Source of the DNA: Microcaldota archaeon
GTDB taxonomy: Archaea > Aenigmatarchaeota > Aenigmatarchaeia > QMZP01 > QMZT01
Direction: 5' to 3'
DNA: 18,346 nt
Assembly (NCBI GenBank): GCA_013151465.1
Contig: JAADIF010000062.1
Location: 1 to 18,346 of the forward strand
The notes below the pieces were generated by a model. It ran no database searches and was not told where the DNA came from. It worked only from the letters and a program-made list of their open reading frames with translations. Shown here one piece after another: positions 12,244 to 18,346 of this stretch (positions within the stretch are counted from its first letter, which is position 1; every line of letters begins with the position of its first letter). The position numbers and the translations under genes are program-made.

Positions 12244-13509
12244 ATGCTTGACATGAAGCTTTTCAGAGAATGTATTGGTGCTATAATAGAATCCGAAAAG
12301 AAGAGAGGAAGGGATGGAGAAAACGCAAAAAAAGTCCTTGAATTTGACAAGAAATGGAGAGAAGCGATAAAAAAAGGAGACGAGCTCAAGGCAAAAAGAA
12401 ATACGGTGAGCAGGGAGATTGCCTCCATAAAAGATGAAGAAAAGAAGCGAAAATTGATATCAGAGATGAAAACTGTCAATGAAGAGATAAAAAAGAATGA
12501 TGAGCAGATTGCAGAGCTTGTGAAGAAAAGAGATGAATACCGATACAAAGTGGGAAATATCCTTCTTGATGATGTGCCGGTAGGCCCGGATGAAGAAAGC
12601 AATGAGATTATAAGGACTGCCGGCGAAAAACCGAAACTTGATTTTGAGCCGAAGGCGCACGTTGACCTTACAAATGAACTTGATCTGGCGGAACTTGAAA
12701 AGGCCGCAGAGATATCAGGCTCACGCTTTTATTACCTGAAAAACGAGATGGTCATACTTCAGATGAGCCTGATAAGGTATGCGCTTGATAAGCTTATGGA
12801 AAGCGGATATGAGATAATGCTGACACCATATATGATAAAAAGGGAAGTGATGGAAGCGGCAGCAGAGCTTGCAGATTTTGAGGAGCAGCTCTACAAGGTC
12901 GATGATGATATGTTTCTGATAGCGACATCAGAGCAGACGCTTGCTGCGCTGCATATGAATGAGGCAATCCCGGAGAACGAACTTCCGAAGGCGTATGGGG
13001 GATTTTCAACATGCTTCAGAAAAGAGGCAGGCTCTCACGGAAAAGACACCAAAGGCGTCTTCCGTGTCCATCAGTTCGACAAGGTGGAACAGTATGTTTA
13101 TTGCCTTCCTGAAGAAAGTGAAAGGTGGCATGAAAAGATGCTTGCTGTTTCAGAAGAGCTGATAGGCGGTCTTGGTCTTCATTACCGCGTTGTCAATATT
13201 GCATCGGGCGAGATGAATGACAATGCTGCCAAAAAATATGACATAGAGGTATGGATGCCAGCGCAGGGCAAATACAGGGAGATGGTATCCTGCTCAAACT
13301 GCACCGATTATCAGGCAAGAAAGCTGAATGTCAAGGTCATAAGAAACGCCGGCGGAAGGGAGGTCCTGCACACGCTCAATTCGACTGCGCTTGCGATACC
13401 GCGCCTCATAACGGCGATACTTGAGAATTTCCAGCAGAAGGACGGCTCGGTCAAAATACCGGAAGTCCTCTGGAAATACACGGGCTTTAGGGAAATAAGA
13501 AAGAGATGA
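12244..13509 (+). CDS. serS: Seryl-tRNA synthetase (class IIa)
   Basis: 421 residues from the ATG at 12244, which has AAGGTGAT 5 nt upstream; an ATG three codons later (12253) is the alternative, and a TTG at 12241 is in frame but not preferred. Residues 20-110 form the antiparallel coiled-coil arm that binds the long variable arm of tRNA-Ser (KKGDELKAKRNTVSREI, then EIKKNDEQIAELVKKRDEYR). The catalytic domain has LIATSEQTL for serine/ATP binding (225-233), motif 2 (CFRKEAGSHGKDTKGVFRVHQFDKVEQ, 257-283), the EMVSCSNCTDYQARKL segment and motif 3 (NSTALAIPRLITAILENFQ, 379-397). It is the common bacterial/archaeal SerRS, not the rare methanogen type. Unlike the other two synthetases in the window it reads through without a break. 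Confidence 0.95.
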   Translation: MLDMKLFRECIGAIIESEKKRGRDGENAKKVLEFDKKWREAIKKGDELKAKRNTVSREIASIKDEEKKRKLISEMKTVNEEIKKNDEQIAELVKKRDEYRYKVGNILLDDVPVGPDEESNEIIRTAGEKPKLDFEPKAHVDLTNELDLAELEKAAEISGSRFYYLKNEMVILQMSLIRYALDKLMESGYEIMLTPYMIKREVMEAAAELADFEEQLYKVDDDMFLIATSEQTLAALHMNEAIPENELPKAYGGFSTCFRKEAGSHGKDTKGVFRVHQFDKVEQYVYCLPEESERWHEKMLAVSEELIGGLGLHYRVVNIASGEMNDNAAKKYDIEVWMPAQGKYREMVSCSNCTDYQARKLNVKVIRNAGGREVLHTLNSTALAIPRLITAILENFQQKDGSVKIPEVLWKYTGFREIRKR

Positions 13510-13542
13510 ATATCTGATTTATTCCTCCTTTCCATTCTGTTG

Positions 13543-13851
13543 TCATTTATATTTGAATGCTATTTCCACTCTACTTCCAATTTTATCAATTTTTTTTATT
13601 TTTGCCTTTCCTCCGAGATATCGTTTATCTAATTCTTCTGCAAGAGCCTTAAATGCAGCTTCCTCGGTTTTATGCCCTTTTGCTGGTATTGTTCCTCGGG
13701 CTTCATTTTCTATCAGAATATTCGGACGCGTTTTATACTCTTTTGATTTGAATCCATATTTTAGGAGATTTAATTCATAATGTAACCCATATTCTCCTTT
13801 TCTTTTGAATGGCTTATATTCGACATTTACTACTACTACTTTTTCTCCCAT
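13543..13851 (-). CDS. Small basic protein, unknown
   Basis: 102 residues from the ATG at 13851, chosen because GGAGGTG at 13863-13857 lies 5 nt upstream; the longer in-frame start at 13908 would overlap the promoter. The protein is lysine-rich and looks alpha/beta: VVVVNVEYKPFKRKGEYGLHYELNLL, a conserved-looking GTIPAKGHKTEEAAFKALAEELDKRYL helix, and a closing IKKIDKIGSRVEIAFKYK hairpin. A nucleic-acid-binding role would fit the charge but nothing specific supports it. It converges on serS with 33 bp between stops and is divergent from ahcY. Confidence 0.65.
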   Translation of the reverse strand: MGEKVVVVNVEYKPFKRKGEYGLHYELNLLKYGFKSKEYKTRPNILIENEARGTIPAKGHKTEEAAFKALAEELDKRYLGGKAKIKKIDKIGSRVEIAFKYK

Positions 13852-13883
13852 AAACGCACCTCCATTTCTCAATAGTACGAAAG

Positions 13884-13895
13884 TTTTATATTTTA
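13884..13895 (-). promoter_or_regulatory. TATA-like box of the 13851 gene
   Basis: Minus-strand TTAAAATATAAA centred near 13889 gives a start near 13863, leaving a short leader that contains the Shine-Dalgarno site. Confidence 0.45.
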
Positions 13896-13938
13896 ATAGT
13901 GATGACAATGAGGAAAATTTGCAGGATGTTGATTAAGG

Positions 13939-13948
13939 TTATATAAAA
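13939..13948 (+). promoter_or_regulatory. TATA box of ahcY
   Basis: TTATATAAAA centred near 13943 predicts transcription starting about 13970 and thus an unusually long leader of about 83 nt before the ahcY ATG. Confidence 0.55.
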
Positions 13949-13974
13949 CACAATTTCCATATTAGAATAAATTT

Positions 13975-14048
13975 GGGGAGGCAAAGAGATTATTCGTTCT
14001 GAACGTATTAGAAACCTCTCCGATTCAGGATTATCTGCCAAAGGAGGT
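13975..14048 (+). promoter_or_regulatory. Structured ahcY leader, candidate translational switch
   Basis: GGGGAGG 13975-13981 can pair with CCTCTCC 14015-14021 (7 bp, one G-T), enclosing a small CGTT/AACG hairpin (13995-13998 with 14001-14004). Alternatively ACCTCT 14014-14019 can pair with the Shine-Dalgarno GGAGGT 14043-14048 (6 bp, one G-T). The two pairings exclude each other, the layout of a switch that hides or frees the ribosome site. GGCA 13980-13983 can also pair with TGCC 14036-14039. No known riboswitch class is recognised. Confidence 0.4.
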
Positions 14049-14053
14049 ATGTT

Positions 14054-15304
14054 ATGAGCAAAGTAAAGAACCCCTCGCTTGCACCGGCAGGGAAACTCAA
14101 GATTGAATGGTGCGAAGAGCATATGCCTGTTCTTATGAGCATAAGGGAACGATATTCAAAGGAAAAGCCGCTCGAAGGGCTTACGATAGGCGCATGCCTT
14201 CATATAACAAAGGAAACTGCGGTGCTTCTGAAGACGCTTAAAGAGGGGGGAGCAAAAGTATATGCCGCAGGTTCAAATCCGTTATCAACGCAGGATGATG
14301 TCGCAGCTGCGCTTGCGGAGGAGGGCATAGAGATATTCGCATGGAGAGGCGTCACCAACAACGAATATTACGAATGCATAGACGAAGTCATAGACGGTGA
14401 GCCCGACATAGTGATGGATGATGGCGGCGACCTGACGACAAGAATCCATACGAAAAGAAAGGAAAAACTGCCAAAAGTCATCGGGGGAACGGAGGAAACA
14501 ACGACAGGCGTCATAAGATTTCGCGCAATGGAAAAGGACGGGGCATTGGAGCATCCTGTAATAGCGGTCAATGATTCATATACGAAGTATCTCTTCGATA
14601 ATAGATACGGAACAGGACAGTCAAGCATCGACGGGCTTCTCAGGGCAACATCTGTGATGATTGCAGGCAAGACATTCGTCGTTGCAGGTTATGGATGGTG
14701 TTCGAGAGGAGTTGCGATGAGGGCAAAGGGAATGGGTGCAAATGTAATTGTTACAGAGGTTAATCCTGTGCGGGCGTTGGAAGCTGTCATGGACGGCTAC
14801 AGGGTTATGCCTATGGCAGATGCCATAAAGCTGGCAGATATAGTCATAACGGCGACCGGGGACAAGGATATCATAAGAAAGGAGCATATTGAAAAAATAA
14901 AGAATGGGTGCATCCTTGCAAATACAGGACATTTTGACAATGAAATAGATGTAAAAGCAATCGAGACCCTTGCAAAAGACAAGAAAGAGATGAGGCCAAA
15001 CACTGTCGAATATACACTTGCTGACGGCAGAAAGATATATGTGCTTGCCGAGGGTCGCCTTGTAAATCTTGCGGCCGCAGAAGGGCACCCTCCCGAAGTC
15101 ATGGATATGAGTTTTGCCAACCAGGCGTTTGCAGCAGAATACATAAAAGACCATGCGGCAAATCTTGAAAAGAAAGTATACAAGCTCCCGGAAGAATATG
15201 ATAATGAGATTGCAACTATAAAGCTCAGGTCAATGGGGGTTTCCATAGACGAACTCACTTCGGAACAGAAGGCTTATCTTTCCACTTGGAAAGAAGGGAC
15301 ATGA
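14054..15304 (+). CDS. ahcY: S-adenosylhomocysteinase (or S-inosylhomocysteine hydrolase)
   Basis: 416 residues. The enzyme splits S-adenosylhomocysteine to adenosine and homocysteine, removing the product inhibitor of methyltransferases. Substrate-side motifs are present: CLHITKETAVLL (H50), SNPLSTQDDVAAAL, DDGGDLTT (122-129), GGTEETTTGV (144-153) and NDSYTKYLFDNRYGTGQS with the Lys/Asp/Asn of the active site. The NAD-binding loop is GYGWCSRGVAMRAKGMGANVIVTE (212-235) and the late NTGHFDNEID (H293) is in place. In methanogens close homologues act on S-inosylhomocysteine, which sequence alone cannot exclude. The GGAGGT site is 5 nt upstream. A long leader suggests regulation. malate dehydrogenase follows 29 nt later. 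Confidence 0.93.
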   Translation: MSKVKNPSLAPAGKLKIEWCEEHMPVLMSIRERYSKEKPLEGLTIGACLHITKETAVLLKTLKEGGAKVYAAGSNPLSTQDDVAAALAEEGIEIFAWRGVTNNEYYECIDEVIDGEPDIVMDDGGDLTTRIHTKRKEKLPKVIGGTEETTTGVIRFRAMEKDGALEHPVIAVNDSYTKYLFDNRYGTGQSSIDGLLRATSVMIAGKTFVVAGYGWCSRGVAMRAKGMGANVIVTEVNPVRALEAVMDGYRVMPMADAIKLADIVITATGDKDIIRKEHIEKIKNGCILANTGHFDNEIDVKAIETLAKDKKEMRPNTVEYTLADGRKIYVLAEGRLVNLAAAEGHPPEVMDMSFANQAFAAEYIKDHAANLEKKVYKLPEEYDNEIATIKLRSMGVSIDELTSEQKAYLSTWKEGT

Positions 15305-15333
15305 CAGAAGATGGGAAACGGCGGGTGATTTTG

Positions 15334-16449
15334 ATGAAAGTATCGATTATCGGGGCAGGCGATGTCGGCGCCCAGACGGCAAACGAGATTGCAGGAAGGC
15401 AGATAGCAGACGAAGTCGTTCTTGTTGACATAGTCGACGGACTTCCGCAGGGCAGGGCACTTGACATACAGCAGTATTGTCCGACGATAGATTCTGAAAC
15501 AAAGGTCTTTGGCTCAAACAGCTATGCCGACACGAGAGGTTCAGATGTGGTCGTAATTGTTGCGGGAAGCCCCAGAAAGCCCGGAATGACCCGCGACGAT
15601 CTTCTGGGAATAAACAAAAAGATTGTTGAATCCGTCACGAAATCAGTTGCAAATTATTCTCCTAACGCTGTTCTTCTTGTAGTAACAAACCCTGTCGATG
15701 CAATGACGTATGCCGCATGGAAAGCAAGCGGTTTTGAGAGCAAACGCGTGCTGGGAATGGCAGGCGTTCTCGATACGGCACGCCTGAAAACGCTGATAGC
15801 TGAAAAGGCGGGATGCCTTTTCGGTGATATAGAGGCAATGGTCATAGGCGCGCACGGTGATGATATGGTGCCTATGATGAGTCATGCAAAAATAAAAAAC
15901 AGGTCGGTTACGGAATTTCTCACGAAGAATGAGATAGACGAGATAATAAAAAAGACCCAATTAGCAAGCCAGAAAATAATAGAGCTCACGAAGAGGAGCA
16001 CATCCTTTGCGCCTGCTGGCTCAATAGCAAAGATGGTAGAAGCGATTCTCAATGATTCGAGAGACATAATGCCATGCTCTGCATATCTTGAGGGAGAGTA
16101 TGGTTATAAAGATGTATATATAGGGGTTCCTGCTGTGCTTGGAAAGGATGGTGTGGAGAGTGTGATAGAGTATGAGCTTGATGAAAATGAGAAGGTGATG
16201 TTTGAAAGAAGCGTGACTCATGCCAAAGAGAATATAGCGAAACTGGGATTTGGAGAGATGCCGGAAAAGGTCATTGATGACACAAAAGATGTTGAGGACG
16301 AGAAGAAGAGCACTTTCGTTTCAGATAATATGGAAAACGCCATCTCAAAGATAACAGCCGATATGCAGAAACTTGGAAATGAGCCTGATCAAGGCTCTGG
16401 AAATGTGGAGAATGCAAAAGGAGAGAAAAGTCCAATATCGAGTGGTTGA
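15334..16449 (+). CDS. mdh: Malate dehydrogenase (LDH-like family) with C-terminal tail
   Basis: 371 residues from the ATG at 15334, chosen because GGTGAT is 4 nt upstream and the Rossmann fold starts at once (MKVSIIGAGDVG). D32 (VLVDIVDG) favours NAD. AGSPRKPGMTRDD (R81, R87) places Arg at the specificity site, which marks malate rather than lactate. N119 (VTNPVD), D147 and R150 (VLDTAR) and the catalytic H174 (GAHGDD) complete the active site. It interconverts malate and oxaloacetate in the cytoplasm. The folded enzyme should end near IAKL (304); the remaining ~67 residues (DDTKDVEDEKKS through NAKGEKSPISSG) are charged, low in hydrophobics and not part of the family. It follows ahcY and precedes a coiled-coil gene by 2 nt. 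Confidence 0.92.
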   Translation: MKVSIIGAGDVGAQTANEIAGRQIADEVVLVDIVDGLPQGRALDIQQYCPTIDSETKVFGSNSYADTRGSDVVVIVAGSPRKPGMTRDDLLGINKKIVESVTKSVANYSPNAVLLVVTNPVDAMTYAAWKASGFESKRVLGMAGVLDTARLKTLIAEKAGCLFGDIEAMVIGAHGDDMVPMMSHAKIKNRSVTEFLTKNEIDEIIKKTQLASQKIIELTKRSTSFAPAGSIAKMVEAILNDSRDIMPCSAYLEGEYGYKDVYIGVPAVLGKDGVESVIEYELDENEKVMFERSVTHAKENIAKLGFGEMPEKVIDDTKDVEDEKKSTFVSDNMENAISKITADMQKLGNEPDQGSGNVENAKGEKSPISSG

Positions 16450-16451
16450 TT

Positions 16452-17738
16452 ATGGGGTTTTTCGATTTTCTCAAGAAAGAGAAGAAGAATGAAGAAGTGC
16501 AGGAACCAGAGACGCTTGCTCTGTTGCTCGATGATATCATTCCGTTGGTGGATGAGAGGCTATCAGAGCAGCTTGAGCATGCCAGAACCCAGATAGATGA
16601 CATTGGAAAGGACGTCGAGAAAGGAATTGAAACGCTTAAGTCGATAGCAAAAAAGATGGAGAAGACGTATTTTGAGAAGAATGACAAGACATATACCAGA
16701 ATAAATATGGTAAAAGATACATGGCTCAAAAAGCTCATGCTGACCCTCAACGCGCATTCGCCAATGAAAGGCACGGATGCCGACGCAGTTGAGGAGTTTG
16801 TAAAAAACGTGCAGGGCATCATAAACGAAGCCGCTTCTACTGATGCAAGGCAAAATTACATACTGTCAAATTATTTCAAGGATGAGATGAAGCGGTTCGT
16901 ATCTGTGATGAATGACACCAGGCAACTTTTGGAAAGGCTGTCATCCTTTCTTTCAGATGATAACCCGTTTATGATAGATAGCTCGATGAAGGGCATGGTG
17001 AAAGAGCTTAAAAGAAAGGCAGATGAAAGAAGCCAATGTAAGGCATCCATCAGGAAGATGGAGAACGAAACCAGGAAGCTTGATGAGATTAAGCGGAAAA
17101 GAGAGGATAATCTTGTTGCTCTGACAAAGGGGACAGATATGATGAGGCTCACATCACTTGAAAGTGCGATAGATGATGCAAGAAAGGATGCAAGCGCCCT
17201 GCGAATGAAGCTGTCAGAAGAGATTTCAGCGGTGAATAGGCCGCTAAAGAAAATAAAACATGACGCAGAAAAAGGCGAATCGAGGCTGATAGGCGAGTTT
17301 CTTAGCGCACCGCTGGACATCTGCCTTTCAGACGGCGGTGAGAGGAAGATGGAGAACATTATTTCAATAGCATCCAAAATAATCTCTGAAAAGAGAATCC
17401 AGATCTCCGACAAGGATGCAAAGAAGATATCGATGTTCTCAAAAAAGTTGCAGGATGGCGAAATAGGAAAAATGAAGGGGAAATACAAATCGATATTAAA
17501 GACCATTTCGGGCATGGAGGATGAAATGAAAGAACTCGAACCTGTTCTCAGGAGAAAGAAATCGATAGAAAATGACATCTCTGCGATGGAAGCTGAAATT
17601 GGCAGCATAAAGGACGAGATAAGCAAAAAGAAGGCAGAACTCGTTGAGATCAACAACGATATAGATGAGCTAAAAGATAAAATAGCCGATTACAGTGAAA
17701 AAAGGATAGGAATACGGCTCGAAGTGACTAAGATATAG
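16452..17738 (+). CDS. Long coiled-coil protein, unknown
   Basis: 428 residues from the ATG at 16452, two bases after the mdh stop, with GGTTGAT just upstream; an in-frame TTG at 16446 overlaps mdh. The N-terminus MGFFDFLKKEKKNEE is a short amphipathic, basic helix like membrane-touching N-termini. The middle is helical, and the last ~75 residues (KYKSILKTISGMEDEMKELEP to ELKDKIADYSEKRIGI) plus a region near 180-250 have heptad-like coiled-coil patterns. No ATPase, zinc or enzyme motif is seen. No transmembrane segment is present. It could be a scaffold or membrane-tethered structural protein; I do not recognise a family. Tight spacing puts it in the ahcY-mdh operon. Confidence 0.78.
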   Translation: MGFFDFLKKEKKNEEVQEPETLALLLDDIIPLVDERLSEQLEHARTQIDDIGKDVEKGIETLKSIAKKMEKTYFEKNDKTYTRINMVKDTWLKKLMLTLNAHSPMKGTDADAVEEFVKNVQGIINEAASTDARQNYILSNYFKDEMKRFVSVMNDTRQLLERLSSFLSDDNPFMIDSSMKGMVKELKRKADERSQCKASIRKMENETRKLDEIKRKREDNLVALTKGTDMMRLTSLESAIDDARKDASALRMKLSEEISAVNRPLKKIKHDAEKGESRLIGEFLSAPLDICLSDGGERKMENIISIASKIISEKRIQISDKDAKKISMFSKKLQDGEIGKMKGKYKSILKTISGMEDEMKELEPVLRRKKSIENDISAMEAEIGSIKDEISKKKAELVEINNDIDELKDKIADYSEKRIGIRLEVTKI

Positions 17739-17750
17739 CCCCATCCAAAG

Positions 17751-18158
17751 TTATTTCCTAATTTTTTTCTTCATTTTATTTAAAAACCTGCTGGTATCTG
17801 GAATCAACGATAAAAAAACGACTCCTGGGAGATATTTATGTGCAATGTTTGTTATTTTTTCTGCAATCCCTATTGAATGAGAATAAGGTTCGTAATTAGA
17901 TGCTCCAAGTGTTGCAAATAAAGAGTATGCTGCAATATCTGATATTTTATCTCCTAGAGTAGCATTTTTGTCAAGTATTTTATCAATTATTCTTCCAAGA
18001 GAATATAGAGGAACTATGACCCCTCTTACCGGATGTTGAAAAAAAGAAGATATATAGGGGTGACCGTTTTGCACAAAATCACGTACTTCTGGAACATATG
18101 ACACTCCCAAAGTTAAAGCCAATGCTCCCAAACTCAAGTAATTTGTAATTCTTACCAT
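17751..18158 (-). CDS. Small membrane-associated protein, unknown
   Basis: 135 residues from the ATG at 18158, about 24 bp after a minus-strand TATA box, with no Shine-Dalgarno site, so probably leaderless. The N-terminal stretch YLSLGALALTLGVSYV (residues 7-22) could be a membrane segment or signal anchor; further hydrophobic stretches lie at about 45-55 (VRGVIVPLYSLG), 75-90 (IAAYSLFATLGA) and 110-120 (LPGVVFLSLIP). The C-terminus is strongly basic (LNKMKKKIRK). Codon use is more AT-rich than the neighbouring operon. No family is recognised. It converges on the coiled-coil gene with 12 bp between stops. Confidence 0.6.
   Translation of the reverse strand: MVRITNYLSLGALALTLGVSYVPEVRDFVQNGHPYISSFFQHPVRGVIVPLYSLGRIIDKILDKNATLGDKISDIAAYSLFATLGASNYEPYSHSIGIAEKITNIAHKYLPGVVFLSLIPDTSRFLNKMKKKIRK
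17762..17780 (+). terminator. T-rich terminator of the ahcY-mdh-coiled-coil unit
   Basis: Seven Ts at 17762-17768 followed by CTTCATTTTATT lie 24 bp after the last stop, as archaeal oligo-T terminators do. They overlap the 3' end of the convergent gene. Confidence 0.4.
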
Positions 18159-18175
18159 ATCACGTAATGGTAGTT

Positions 18176-18190
18176 AAAATTTATAATATT
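18176..18190 (-). promoter_or_regulatory. TATA box of the 18158 gene
   Basis: Minus-strand AATATTATAAATTTT, core centred about 24 bp upstream of the ATG. Confidence 0.45.
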
Positions 18191-18221
18191 ATCGCATTGC
18201 AAAGGATTTTAAAAGATTAGT

Positions 18222-18254
18222 CGCATAGTGCGGGAACTCTGCGGACTTTAGTCC
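18222..18254 (+). other. Two small hairpins in a GC-rich stretch
   Basis: CGCA 18222-18225 pairs with TGCG 18229-18232 and GGAC 18243-18246 pairs with GTCC 18251-18254. A TATA-like GATTTTAAAA (18205-18214) lies before and TTTTATT (18271-18277) after, so a short transcript is conceivable. Weak evidence. Confidence 0.2.
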
Positions 18255-18286
18255 ATAGATGGAGCTCATGTTTTATTCTAAGAATC

Positions 18287-18320
18287 AAAAAAAAGTAAAT
18301 GGGGAGCGAAGCTGCCCCAT
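18287..18320 (-). terminator. Hairpin plus oligo-T, terminator-like, minus strand
   Basis: ATGGGGAGC 18299-18307 pairs with GCTGCCCCAT 18311-18320 (9 bp, one bulged G, GAA loop). On the minus strand the stem is followed four bases later by eight Ts (18294-18287). It would end a transcript coming from beyond the right edge. A second stem, CCACTA 18321-18326 with TAGTGG 18339-18344, lies just before it on that strand. Confidence 0.45.
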
Positions 18321-18346
18321 CCACTAGTTAGCTTTAGATAGTGGTA

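Noticed and set aside
15286..15333. Malate dehydrogenase starting at 15286, overlapping ahcY
   Set aside because: The extra 16 residues precede the Rossmann fold, would overlap ahcY, and have no Shine-Dalgarno site, while the ATG at 15334 has GGTGAT at the right distance.
18278..18346. A 23-codon open frame on the minus strand running in from the right edge to TAG at 18278
   Set aside because: It coincides with the hairpins and the A-run, and its residues show no family similarity; the terminator reading explains the sequence better.
1..18346. CRISPR array, toxin-antitoxin pair or prophage genes
   Set aside because: No regularly spaced repeats, cas-like genes, paired small toxin/antitoxin motifs or phage structural genes were seen on either strand.

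Overview
This window looks like a piece of an AT-rich archaeal chromosome. The evidence is consistent across the window. There are archaeal-type TATA boxes about 24-29 bp upstream of start codons, several apparently leaderless genes, GGTGAT/GGAGG Shine-Dalgarno sites, a C1-G72 tRNA-Tyr with introns, archaeal-type aminoacyl-tRNA synthetases and an archaeal ACT-domain regulator. I cannot fix the lineage from sequence alone. A DPANN-type or other AT-rich euryarchaeal lineage is only a guess.

Layout. 1-1822 (+): the 3' part of an HD-domain hydrolase, then an asparaginyl-tRNA synthetase whose frame is broken once. 1852-1938: a GC-rich foldable stretch and an 11-bp direct repeat. 1976-2944 (+): a degenerate HD-like protein and a four-helix membrane protein. 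2961-3131 (-): a 56-codon leaderless ORF. 3324-4592 (+): an APC-type amino acid permease. 8181-4618 (-): a probable operon of GNAT acetyltransferase, M20 metallopeptidase/deacylase and class II lysyl-tRNA synthetase, the last also frame-broken. 8286-9782 (+): ACT-domain regulator, a small unknown protein, thioredoxin. 9835-10040 (+): tRNA-Tyr(GTA) with two introns, one in the D-loop. 10104-11240 (+): a divergent PRPP synthetase-like protein. 11291-11512 (-): a small unknown protein. 11583-12109: an internally deleted insertion sequence with both terminal repeats. 12244-13509 (+): intact seryl-tRNA synthetase. 13851-13543 (-): a small unknown protein. 13939-17738 (+): a structured leader, S-adenosylhomocysteinase, malate dehydrogenase with an extra C-terminal tail, and a long coiled-coil protein. 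18158-17751 (-): a membrane-associated unknown. 18222-18346: hairpins, including a terminator-like one on the minus strand.

How the parts relate. Most genes are housekeeping: translation (three synthetases and a tRNA), redox, SAM-cycle recycling, central carbon and nucleotide precursors. The most interesting signals are not in the proteins. They are the D-loop intron of tRNA-Tyr, whose bulge-helix-bulge motif can be drawn base by base; the ahcY leader, where one strand can pair either with an upstream strand or with the Shine-Dalgarno site; and the coincidence that two class IIb synthetases (AsnRS, LysRS), both replaceable in archaea, each carry exactly one frame break between motifs 2 and 3 while all other genes read through cleanly. 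Sequencing error remains the simplest alternative for the last point.
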